Made by a program: the position numbers and the translations under genes
Shown: positions 1 to 5,332 of the stretch, piece by piece
Layout: each line of letters opens with the position of its first letter
How positions within the stretch are numbered: the first letter of the stretch is position 1
Notes under the pieces: model-generated
Seen by the model: only the letters and a program-made list of their open reading frames with translations
The model's database searches: none
Told to the model about the DNA's origin: nothing
Source of the DNA: a virus
IMG/VR virus record: IMGVR_UViG_3300005563_000100
Coordinates: 1 to 24,056 of that record
DNA length: 24,056 nucleotides
Reading direction: 5' to 3' (one strand)

Positions 1-1
1 C

Positions 2-1204
2 CTCGAGGCCGCTCGCCTCTACCGAGCGAAGCGCGAACGCCTCGCCGCCGATCCGGCCCACGCAGCCGCGGAAACGGCGCGCCTCGACGAATGGATCCGC
101 CGCGTGATTGCCGTGAAGGAGCACGACGGCAGCTCGGCCGCGACCGTCGAGGTGTACCGGACGAAGCTCGGCCACTGGCTGCGGCTCGCGCCTGACGCCA
201 TGCTTGCGGAGGTCGACCCTGGTTTCGTTGATGCCTTCGTCGCGCAGCGCCGCAGCGAGGAGGTGTCGGACCACACAATCAGCAAAGAGGTCACGCATCT
301 GTGCACCGTGCTGAAGGCAGCCAAGCGCGCGGGCTGCTACCCGGGTGACATTGCGACGCTGCGCCCGCCGTCGCTCCATGCCGGCTACAAGCCCCGCAAA
401 CGCGCCCTGACCCGCGAGGAGGTCGTGGCGCTCATGGCCGAGCTGAAGCCCGAGCTGGCGGCGCTGGTGGCCATCTGCGTGTCTCTTGGCTGCCGACTGT
501 CCGAGGCCTATCGTTTGCAGCCGTCCGACATTGGACCGAACAGCGTCCACATTCGAGGAACGAAGACCGACGAAGCTGACCGCCATGTCCCGATCCTTTC
601 CGTGTTTCGGGCTCTCCTTGCCGAGGGAGCGCGTCACCTCCCCCTCGGAGCTGAGCCGAATAATCTTCGCCGAGATATCGCGGCAGCTTGCCGCAGAGCC
701 GGAATCACCAGCGCTACCCCCAACGACCTACGACGTACGCATGCCACGCTCCTGGCCAGTGCTGGAGTTGATCGGGACGTCACAAGAAGGCTCCTCGGGC
801 ACACCACCACCCGACTCGTCGACACGGTCTATGGGCACCCAACCACCGAAGCCCTAGGCGCGCTCGCGGAAGCGAAGCTACTGACCGCGGCGCCGTTACA
901 GGGACGCGACAGCTCCGCGAAAACACCGGCCAGCGCCAACGCTAATCCGGCAGAAAAACCCGGAGCCGATTTCGAGATTCGAACTCGAGACCTGCGGTTT
1001 ACGAAACCGGTATCGAATGCGCTAGGTAGCGGTGTTTCGCGGGAAACATCGGGTTTAAACAGGGTAGACGCGGCTGGATTAGGCCAGTTTCACCCTAGCG
1101 GCGCTACACGGACGCTACAATACATTCGGGGGTTGGTCGATGCTCGGTTGAGCTGGGGCGAGCGCAACCGGTTGGGTGATTTCGACGGGAGGCGGGCGCT
1201 ATGA
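2..1204 (+). CDS. int: Tyrosine-recombinase integrase, 5' end outside the window
   Basis: Site-specific recombinase that would integrate the phage at a tRNA gene. The frame is open to the left edge, so the true start lies outside; residue numbers here count from the in-frame GTG at 104. A SAM-like core-binding domain occupies about residues 1-80 and the catalytic domain about 98-250. Visible catalytic residues are R131 (GCRLSE), K154 (RGTKT), R210 in NDLR, H233 (LLGH) and nucleophile Y243 (TVYGH). The box II His is replaced by Asn207. After about residue 260 the protein continues through a low-complexity linker and then through the tRNA-derived attP core (residues about 287-303), ending in a tail that resembles nothing I know. 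Its stop overlaps the next start as ATGA at 1201. The integrase assignment is firm; whether the whole tail is translated is inferred from the open frame. Confidence 0.93.
   Translation, partial: LEAARLYRAKRERLAADPAHAAAETARLDEWIRRVIAVKEHDGSSAATVEVYRTKLGHWLRLAPDAMLAEVDPGFVDAFVAQRRSEEVSDHTISKEVTHLCTVLKAAKRAGCYPGDIATLRPPSLHAGYKPRKRALTREEVVALMAELKPELAALVAICVSLGCRLSEAYRLQPSDIGPNSVHIRGTKTDEADRHVPILSVFRALLAEGARHLPLGAEPNNLRRDIAAACRRAGITSATPNDLRRTHATLLASAGVDRDVTRRLLGHTTTRLVDTVYGHPTTEALGALAEAKLLTAAPLQGRDSSAKTPASANANPAEKPGADFEIRTRDLRFTKPVSNALGSGVSRETSGLNRVDAAGLGQFHPSGATRTLQYIRGLVDARLSWGERNRLGDFDGRRAL
962..1010 (-). other. attP: attP core: 3' half of a tRNA-Thr(CGT) gene
   Basis: Read on the - strand, this segment holds the anticodon stem-loop with loop TTCGTAA (anticodon CGT at 1003-1001), a 5-nt variable loop, and a perfect T-arm TCGAG-TTCGAAT-CTCGA. 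The acceptor 3' strand AATCGGC, discriminator T and CC follow. The acceptor 5' strand (expected GCCGATT) and the D-arm are absent at higher coordinates, and the outermost anticodon-stem pair is a C-C mismatch. It is therefore a 3' tRNA fragment, as left by integration into the 3' half of a tRNA gene. Integrase lies on one side and the early operon on the other, which fits attP. It lies wholly inside the int reading frame. Confidence 0.8.
1033..1048. promoter_or_regulatory. 16-bp inverted repeat resembling parS
   Basis: TGTTTC-GCGG-GAAACA has perfect 6-bp arms. It matches the widely conserved chromosomal parS (TGTTTCACGTGAAACA) at 14 of 16 positions, with both differences in the central four bases. 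It overlaps two of the candidate attP arm repeats, so it may simply be part of the recombination site. Confidence 0.35.
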
Positions 1205-1503
1205 TCTGGCTCGAGGTCCAGCGGCGTTCAGGCATCGACCGTCGTGACATCACCGTGAGTGGAGGCGCGGGAGTCGCAGATGGCGAATGCCCAGGGTGCG
1301 GCTGCTCCCCGTTCTTCGTCGCTGGCAGCGGGGCCGAGCAGCTGGACGCAGGACGCACCCGCGCCAATGGCCGGTGCCTCTCGTGCGCTGACCCCGTTGG
1401 CTACATCTACGCGGAGCCGGACACCATCTTCGGAGCCGAAGAGGATCGCGCCGTCCTGAGCTTCGGGCGTGCGCGGGTTTACGGCGGAGGGATTCGCCCG
1501 TGA
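1201..1503 (+). CDS. Small zinc-ribbon-like protein, first gene of the early operon
   Basis: This 100-residue protein is not recognised. The ATG is supported by a GGGAGG ribosome-binding site about 7 bases upstream and by the ATGA overlap with the integrase frame. Two cysteine pairs, C30-x2-C33 (with C35) and C59-x2-C62, form a plausible treble-clef or zinc-ribbon knuckle; the rest is Gly/Ala/Arg-rich with no membrane segment. As the first gene after attP it could be a small DNA-binding regulator or a directionality factor, but nothing in the sequence proves this. Its last codons lie within the hairpin of a terminator-like structure. Confidence 0.6.
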   Translation: MIWLEVQRRSGIDRRDITVSGGAGVADGECPGCGCSPFFVAGSGAEQLDAGRTRANGRCLSCADPVGYIYAEPDTIFGAEEDRAVLSFGRARVYGGGIRP

Positions 1504-1516
1504 CCCGCTTTTTTTT
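1473..1516 (+). terminator. Intrinsic terminator-like hairpin with T8 tract
   Basis: GCGGGT (1473-1478) pairs perfectly with ACCCGC (1503-1508). Inside it ACGGCG (1481-1486) pairs with CGCC(C)GT with one bulged C. Eight T residues (1509-1516) follow at once. This is the standard shape of a rho-independent terminator. It overlaps the 3' end of the gene at 1201-1503 and lies inside a coupled operon, so it may be an attenuator or an antitermination target rather than a complete stop. A 14-bp palindrome TTTTTGGCCAAAAA (1512-1525) overlaps the T tract. Confidence 0.6.
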
Positions 1517-1577
1517 GGCCAAAAATACTGAACGTAAGTTCGTCGCGCACATTGCCGCCACGGGGGCATCGAAGTGA
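1500..1577 (+). CDS. Possible 25-residue microprotein or leader peptide
   Basis: A GTG at 1500 overlaps the upstream stop as GTGA. The ORF ends in TGA at 1575-1577, which overlaps the next GTG start at 1574 in the same way. The peptide begins MTRFFLAKNTERKF. Exact coupling at both ends copies the rest of the operon and argues for translation. The T8 tract of the putative terminator falls inside it, so it could instead be a leader whose translation influences the hairpin. It is too short for homology arguments. Confidence 0.3.
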   Translation: MTRFFLAKNTERKFVAHIAATGASK

Positions 1578-1858
1578 CCGCGGCGCGTCGGTTCTACTCG
1601 GACATCACCGTGCGCCAAGAGGCGGACGCGGTCTGCTTCCGCTTCGAGCGCGGCGAAGAGGGCGTGAGCGACGTTGCCGAGGTGTGGATCTCCGTGTCGA
1701 CGGCCGCGCACGCTGCGGCGGCGCTACTCGAGGCGGGACTTGGTTACGACCGAGCGTGCCGCGTCGAGCAAAGGCTGCGCGAGGAGTTCGAACGAAAGCA
1801 GGGCTACCTGCCCGAGGCTGAGCGGGTGGATTTCGACGTGGTGATTCCCAATGGATAA
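1574..1858 (+). CDS. Hypothetical early protein, 94 aa
   Basis: A mixed alpha/beta, soluble-looking protein that I do not recognise. The N-terminal half reads as beta strands (FYSDITVRQ, AVCFRFER, VAEVWISVS) and the C-terminal half as charged helices (AAALLEAG, RVEQRLREEFERKQ). There is no signal peptide, membrane segment or cysteine pair. The GTG at 1574 is chosen because it overlaps the preceding 25-codon ORF; no strong Shine-Dalgarno is evident, so translation may depend on coupling. It overlaps the next gene by 8 bases, placing it in the same early transcript. Confidence 0.55.
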   Translation: MTAARRFYSDITVRQEADAVCFRFERGEEGVSDVAEVWISVSTAAHAAAALLEAGLGYDRACRVEQRLREEFERKQGYLPEAERVDFDVVIPNG

Positions 1859-2177
1859 CGTGACGATTCAAAACATCGGTAGCGGCGCGACCAAGGTGTG
1901 TGAGTTTTGCGGCTTCCTAGCGCGAGGAGGCTGGTTCCAGGTGCGCTATCCGGGGGGCGCTGGGCTGTGGGCTTTCTCGCTGCGACACGGTTTGATGGAG
2001 GCGAAGCGCGGTGAGCACGCGAAGTGGCGTATCGATGCTGAACAGCTCGAGACTTTGCGAGCAGAGGCGCGCGCGGCGCGTATCAAGTTCTCGGTAGAGA
2101 CAAAGCGAGCGAGTCGAAAGGCGCGACCTAGGCGCCCGGCGGAAGGTGTAGCTCAGCGCCAGACCGAGATGTGGTGA
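1851..2177 (+). CDS. Hypothetical early protein with one CxxC, 108 aa
   Basis: Function unknown. An N-terminal CEFCGF knuckle (C17, C20) and aromatic/Gly strands (GGWFQVRYPGGAGLWAFSL) are followed by a long charged helix and a basic C-terminal tail rich in Arg, Lys and Ala (KRASRKARPRRP), which could contact nucleic acid. Only one Cys pair is present, so a full zinc site would need other ligands or dimerisation. It overlaps the previous gene by 8 bases and the ERCC4 nuclease gene by one base (TGATG at 2175-2179), suggesting translational coupling with that nuclease. Confidence 0.6.
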   Translation: MDNVTIQNIGSGATKVCEFCGFLARGGWFQVRYPGGAGLWAFSLRHGLMEAKRGEHAKWRIDAEQLETLRAEARAARIKFSVETKRASRKARPRRPAEGVAQRQTEMW

Positions 2178-2662
2178 TGCAACGCGCGCCGAAAAAACCC
2201 GCGGAAAGGCCGCGAATTTTGATCGACCAACGCGAGCAGGCCCCGCTCACCTTTTGCGACACATTCACGGTCGAGCGCGTGTTGCTCCCGGTCGGCGACT
2301 ACTCGCTTGCCGGAGCGACCGACACAGTCGCCATCGAGCGCAAGCGCAACGGTGAGCTGCAATCGTGCTGCGGCACGGACCGCGATCGCTTCATCGCGCA
2401 GATCGAACGCATGCGCGAATACCCGGTCAGGTGGCTCGTCATCGAGTGCACGATGGATGATGTGGTGCTCGGTCTCAATCGCAGCGCTATCAACCCGATG
2501 AGTGTGCTCGGGACGCTCATCAAGTTTGGCAGCGATTGGAACATCCCGACGATGCTGTGCGGCGATGCGCGGAATGCGTCGCTGTTCGTCGAGCGGATCA
2601 TGTTGCGCGAATGGAAGAGGCTTCAGGAAAAGGCGAAAGCCGAAGTGAGGGAGAGCGCGTGA
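2177..2662 (+). CDS. ERCC4-domain nuclease
   Basis: A 161-residue protein built almost entirely of an ERCC4 (XPF/MUS81-type) nuclease domain. Visible motifs are ILIDQRE (residues 14-20, acidic D17), LPVGDYS (37-43) and AIERKR (52-57), which form the metal-dependent active site, followed by a helical section ending in a charged C-terminal helix. It lacks the helix-hairpin-helix module of eukaryotic XPF, as is usual for short phage versions. In phages such enzymes are thought to act on branched or flap DNA in replication and recombination. The ATG at 2177 is preferred over the in-frame GTGs just upstream because it forms the TGATG overlap used throughout the operon; the 3' end overlaps the next gene the same way. 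Confidence 0.85.
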   Translation: MQRAPKKPAERPRILIDQREQAPLTFCDTFTVERVLLPVGDYSLAGATDTVAIERKRNGELQSCCGTDRDRFIAQIERMREYPVRWLVIECTMDDVVLGLNRSAINPMSVLGTLIKFGSDWNIPTMLCGDARNASLFVERIMLREWKRLQEKAKAEVRESA

Positions 2663-3207
2663 TGGCGAAGTGTGAATGTTGCGGCGGTTTAAAGGACTCG
2701 GTAGGTGAGTTTGCTGGGGACGTGCCGGATACAGAGGGTCTAAGGGGCGCTTTGTTTTCTCTCGACTGCGTGAACTTTTATGGCCAGCAGGGGGTAGCCA
2801 ACCGCATCCGCTCCCGCCGCGCCAAGGCGGAGCAGCCGCGCGACACCATCCCCGCGCCGCCGATCGAGTGGGCGGAATCCGTTCACCCCGACGCGCAACC
2901 CTACGTGCTGCCGCCGCAGAAGCAGTGCCGCGAGTGCAGCCGACCCGAGCGCCCGATTACCGCGACGCATGACTGGTTCTGCGTGTACTGCAATCACTCG
3001 AAGGAGGGCGGAATCCATATTTCGCAGACAGGCGCTGACGCAATCACCGCAGCGGCGATGCTCAACGAGGAGACGCATCCGGGCGAAGCCGCTGCCCGCG
3101 CTCGCATGTCCGCCGCCGACCGCAAAGCAACGCCTCGAGCCACAGCGGAGAGCCGCATGCTGGCGTTGCCTCACCCTTGGGAGTGCGGCGGGGAGGATGA
3201 GCCGTGA
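2662..3207 (+). CDS. Hypothetical zinc-ribbon protein, 181 aa
   Basis: Two cysteine regions are visible: CECCGG at the N-terminus (C4, C6, C7) and a clear ribbon with C89-x2-C92 and C107-x2-C110 separated by 14 residues. Between and after them are a basic segment (RIRSRRAK) and an Ala/Arg-rich tail ending in WECGGEDEP. There is no membrane segment. The frame remains open upstream, but the ATG at 2662 is chosen because it overlaps the nuclease stop as TGATG. It sits directly after the nuclease and may help in DNA handling, but no function can be assigned. Confidence 0.65.
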   Translation: MAKCECCGGLKDSVGEFAGDVPDTEGLRGALFSLDCVNFYGQQGVANRIRSRRAKAEQPRDTIPAPPIEWAESVHPDAQPYVLPPQKQCRECSRPERPITATHDWFCVYCNHSKEGGIHISQTGADAITAAAMLNEETHPGEAAARARMSAADRKATPRATAESRMLALPHPWECGGEDEP

Positions 3208-3458
3208 AGCGCGTGCTCGACCCGAATCGCCCGAAGGTCCCCGAGATGATGCCGATCGTGCGCAGAATCTACGCGCGCCACGCTGCTGGCTGCTGCTGGC
3301 ATGTGGTGCTCGATGACGGGAACTACGCCTCGGCTAAGTTCTGTATCGAGTTTGCTCGCAAGGAAGGTCACCCCGACTGCTGCGCTCTGGCTGACCTGGT
3401 CGAGCGTGGCGTAACGCAGAGTCAGCTCGCGAAACTGGCGAGGAATCACCGCGAGTGA
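3204..3458 (+). CDS. Hypothetical early protein, 84 aa
   Basis: Not recognised. The protein is helical with a Cys/His-rich middle (HAAGCCWHV, and HPDCCALADL further on) and ends in a helix-turn-helix-sized segment (VERGVTQSQLAKLARNH). That segment has the spacing of a short HTH, but this is weak evidence. The GTG start at 3204 overlaps the upstream stop as GTGA and is preceded by GGGGAGG, a good ribosome-binding site. Its own stop overlaps the next gene in the same manner. Confidence 0.6.
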   Translation: MKRVLDPNRPKVPEMMPIVRRIYARHAAGCCWHVVLDDGNYASAKFCIEFARKEGHPDCCALADLVERGVTQSQLAKLARNHRE

Positions 3459-3844
3459 ACGCCCCCATCGTCCACCGCGACCCGCTCCTCGCCGGGTACC
3501 GCGCGTGTCGCTTCTACGCGATGCGCCGCGCGTGCCTCGCGCTCGCGGAGCTGCTGCGCGCCACCGCATATGACGGCGCCCAGATGCAAGAATTGCTGCT
3601 TGTGTGGCTGAAGCTGTACGACGCCGCGATCGTCGTCGCGTACGGCCACGCGCTCGCCTGCTGCAATGACCCGCGCCGTGCGTATCGCGTGTTTTGCGAG
3701 CGCGCCGTGCAGGAGCAGCTGCGGGAAAACGTGCAGCGCATGGCGGTGGACATTGTCGGGGAGCCGCGGAACGAGCCGCGCGGGTCGACGTTCGAAGAGC
3801 GCGTGTTGGATGACATTGAGTTTGCGAAAGTGAGGGTTGCGTAG
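3455..3844 (+). CDS. Hypothetical helical early protein, 129 aa
   Basis: All-helical by appearance: a run of amphipathic Ala/Leu/Arg helices (YRACRFYAMRRACLALAELL, MQELLLVWLKLYDAAIVVAY) followed by a charged C-terminal region. The middle helices are hydrophobic but interrupted by charges, so a membrane protein is unlikely. There is no recognisable family. The GTG at 3455 is part of a GTGA overlap and the stop TAG directly abuts the next ATG. The position in the early operon suggests a role in takeover or replication, which is inference only. Confidence 0.6.
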   Translation: MNAPIVHRDPLLAGYRACRFYAMRRACLALAELLRATAYDGAQMQELLLVWLKLYDAAIVVAYGHALACCNDPRRAYRVFCERAVQEQLRENVQRMAVDIVGEPRNEPRGSTFEERVLDDIEFAKVRVA

Positions 3845-4075
3845 ATGGCTTTCACGGGTGCTTACAGCTCGTCTGAGCGAAACGAGATTTGTCGACTGAT
3901 CCGCTCCTGTTACGGCGTATCCGCTCACGAGGCTGTTAGGCTCATGCGGCTCTACTCGGACAACCTTGACGCGGTTTTGGATACCTTGGGTGAATCCGAC
4001 GATTCGCCGCCAGTGAGTCAAATGGCGTTCGACCCAGCGAAGCAGACCAAATTCGGGTGGCGCCATGACCGCTGA
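3845..4075 (+). CDS. Small helical protein with UBA/TS-N-like pattern, 76 aa
   Basis: The segment from about residue 10 to 50 (ICRLIRSCYGVSAHEAVRLM, then NLDAVLDTL) reads as three short helices with the spacing of UBA or TS-N-like domains: helix, a G-V-S turn, A-x2-LM, then N-L-D-x-VLDTL. This is pattern resemblance only. The remainder is a polar tail. Base composition is visibly less GC-biased at third positions than in the large neighbours. The start abuts the upstream stop and the end overlaps the next gene by 11 bases. Confidence 0.55.
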   Translation: MAFTGAYSSSERNEICRLIRSCYGVSAHEAVRLMRLYSDNLDAVLDTLGESDDSPPVSQMAFDPAKQTKFGWRHDR

Positions 4076-4814
4076 CATGCGCACGCCGCGGGCCGCGCGA
4101 CAGGTCGCAGATTGCCGCCCGGTCGCGGCGCTCTACATCGACCCGCGGGGGCCGTATCCGAAGATGGCATATGGGCCTGAGGAGCTGTTCCTCGCGGATG
4201 GTCTCGTTAGCGCTTTTGATCCGCTCCACGTCGACTGCTGGGACGAGTCCCGCGACGCTCGCAAGTACGACGGCCCGCACCCGATCGTAGCGCACCCACC
4301 GTGTGGCCCGTGGGGTCGACTGCGGCACCTGTACAAGGGCAGTGAGCACGACTGCGCGCCGCGAGCCGTCGAGCAGGTGCGGCGGTGGGGTGGCGTTCTA
4401 GAGCATCCGGCGGGGTCGCTGCTTTGGCACAACGGACGGCCGTGCCCTAACACCGCGAGCGGTGCGCACTGTGAGCACGCGGCAGAAGATGGCGGTCCTT
4501 GCTGCAAGTGCGGCTGGGAGCATCTTCCGTACTCAGACCATGCCGAAGACTCGTTCGGCGGCTACACCATCGAAGTCGACCAATGCGAATGGGGCCACGT
4601 CGCCCGCAAGCGCACGTGGCTCTACCTCGTCGGCGTGCCGCGTGAGGCGCTCGAAGCGCCGCCGTTCCCTGACGCTGTTGCCACGCACCGGGTAACAAAC
4701 GGCTCCCGAGGGCGCACGGAGCTGCCTCGCTGCTCAGCGTTCGCTGCGCGCGCAACGCCCCCGCTATTCGCTGAGTATCTCGTGAGGCTCGCACGCGCCG
4801 CGGTGAAGCCATGA
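4065..4814 (+). CDS. Degenerate cytosine-C5 methyltransferase-like protein
   Basis: This 249-residue protein carries several C5-methyltransferase-like landmarks in order. AHPPCGPWGR (76-85) matches motif IV with the catalytic Pro-Cys (C80). GGVLEHPAGS (109-118) stands where motif VI ENV is expected. VARKRTWLYLVG (179-190) resembles motif VIII. TPPLFAEYLVRLA (231-243) resembles the C-terminal motif. The usual motif I FxGxGG is absent; the N-terminus reads ALYIDPRGPYPKM instead. A Cys-rich insert (C127, C136, C146, C147, C149) interrupts the middle and may bind zinc. It could modify DNA to evade restriction, or be a relative that has lost normal SAM chemistry. It overlaps both neighbours, the downstream one as ATGA. 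Confidence 0.6.
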   Translation: MTADMRTPRAARQVADCRPVAALYIDPRGPYPKMAYGPEELFLADGLVSAFDPLHVDCWDESRDARKYDGPHPIVAHPPCGPWGRLRHLYKGSEHDCAPRAVEQVRRWGGVLEHPAGSLLWHNGRPCPNTASGAHCEHAAEDGGPCCKCGWEHLPYSDHAEDSFGGYTIEVDQCEWGHVARKRTWLYLVGVPREALEAPPFPDAVATHRVTNGSRGRTELPRCSAFAARATPPLFAEYLVRLARAAVKP

Positions 4815-5176
4815 CCGCGCCGAAGCCCCGCGCCGAACTGCTCCGCCATCGACACGACGACGCGACCGAAAAACAGTGCCGCGTGTGCCGCAAGTGGAAG
4901 CCGCGCAAGAGCGGATTCTACGCACGCAGCTGCGCCCCCGATGGGCTGCAAACCATCTGCAAAGCCTGCGACAACGCCCGCTCAAGCAAGCGCTCCGAGT
5001 ACCCCGAGGGCGACCGGCCGAGCGCCTGCAAGCGGGGCAAATTCTGCAACGAGTGCGGCGGGCTCCCCCATCGCGTCGAGGGCAAACGCTGCCGCCGCTG
5101 CGGGCTCGCGTTCACCGAAGAGGCGCCACCCGAGCTCGAGCTCCGCCGGTTCGACGACATTCGCGCGCGCCGCTGA
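4811..5176 (+). CDS. Double zinc-finger early protein, 121 aa
   Basis: Two Cys4 units are clear. The first has C23-x2-C26 and C50-x2-C53, with the GLQTICKACDN signature often seen at the front of small phage HNH-type and related proteins. The second has C79-x2-C82 and C94-x2-C97. No HNH catalytic His-Asn-His triad follows, so this is better called a zinc-finger protein than an endonuclease. The protein is basic and probably binds DNA or RNA. ATG at 4811 overlaps the methyltransferase-like gene as ATGA. Confidence 0.7.
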   Translation: MTAPKPRAELLRHRHDDATEKQCRVCRKWKPRKSGFYARSCAPDGLQTICKACDNARSSKRSEYPEGDRPSACKRGKFCNECGGLPHRVEGKRCRRCGLAFTEEAPPELELRRFDDIRARR

Positions 5177-5182
5177 GGCCCG

Positions 5183-5332
5183 ATGCCTGACGAATTCGAG
5201 TGGGCCGTCATCGACGGGAGCGGCGCTGTCTGCGGGGTTCGCCGCACCGAAGGCGACGCGCGCGCCCTCGCTCGGATGCTGACTGCCACTTCGCCGCAAC
5301 GCGGGCCCTACACGTGGAAGAGGAACCAATGA
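5183..5332 (+). CDS. Small hypothetical protein, 49 aa
   Basis: The ORF begins MPDEFEWAVIDGSGAVCGVR and continues with a short Ala/Arg helix (DARALARML) to a stop. It is supported by tight packing: 6 bases after the previous stop, and a TGA overlapping the ATG of the VapE gene as ATGA (5329-5332). Its first 12 bases are identical to the starts of the genes at 9006 and 13654. The fold looks like a strand pair plus helix, and the function is unknown. It probably provides translational coupling for the helicase gene. Confidence 0.6.
   Translation: MPDEFEWAVIDGSGAVCGVRRTEGDARALARMLTATSPQRGPYTWKRNQ

Larger units (their letters stand above)
915..1051. repeat. Repeats flanking the attP core (candidate arm-type sites)
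   Basis: AAACACCG occurs at 921-928 on + and at 1037-1030 on -, and AAACATCG at 1044-1051 on +. The outer pair belongs to a longer near-perfect inverted repeat, CCGCGAAAACACCG (915-928) against CGGTGTTTCGCGG (1030-1042), which differs by one inserted A. The copies bracket the tRNA-derived core at distances of about 33 and 20 bp. Arm-type sites for Int or a directionality factor are a natural reading, but the function is inferred from position only. Confidence 0.5.
940..1117. repeat. Recurrent CGCTA/TAGCG pentamers around attP and upstream of the early operon
   Basis: CGCTA lies at 940-944, 1020-1024, 1102-1106 and 1113-1117, and its complement TAGCG at 1027-1031 and 1096-1100. Two pairs form dyads: CGCTA-GG-TAGCG (1020-1031) and TAGCG-G-CGCTA (1096-1106). 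CGCTACA is repeated with an 11-bp step (1102 and 1113). A TACAAT hexamer at 1116-1121 could be a -10 box but has no good -35 partner. The arrangement suggests a protein-binding region controlling the early operon or recombination; no protein can be assigned. Confidence 0.35.

Noticed and set aside
962-1051. Complete tRNA-Thr gene on the minus strand
   Set aside because: Only the anticodon arm to the 3' end is present; no D-arm and no acceptor 5' strand are found, so it is an attachment-site fragment.
4811-5176. HNH endonuclease
   Set aside because: The front cysteines resemble those of HNH proteins, but the catalytic His-Asn-His residues do not follow; a second Cys4 finger is present instead.
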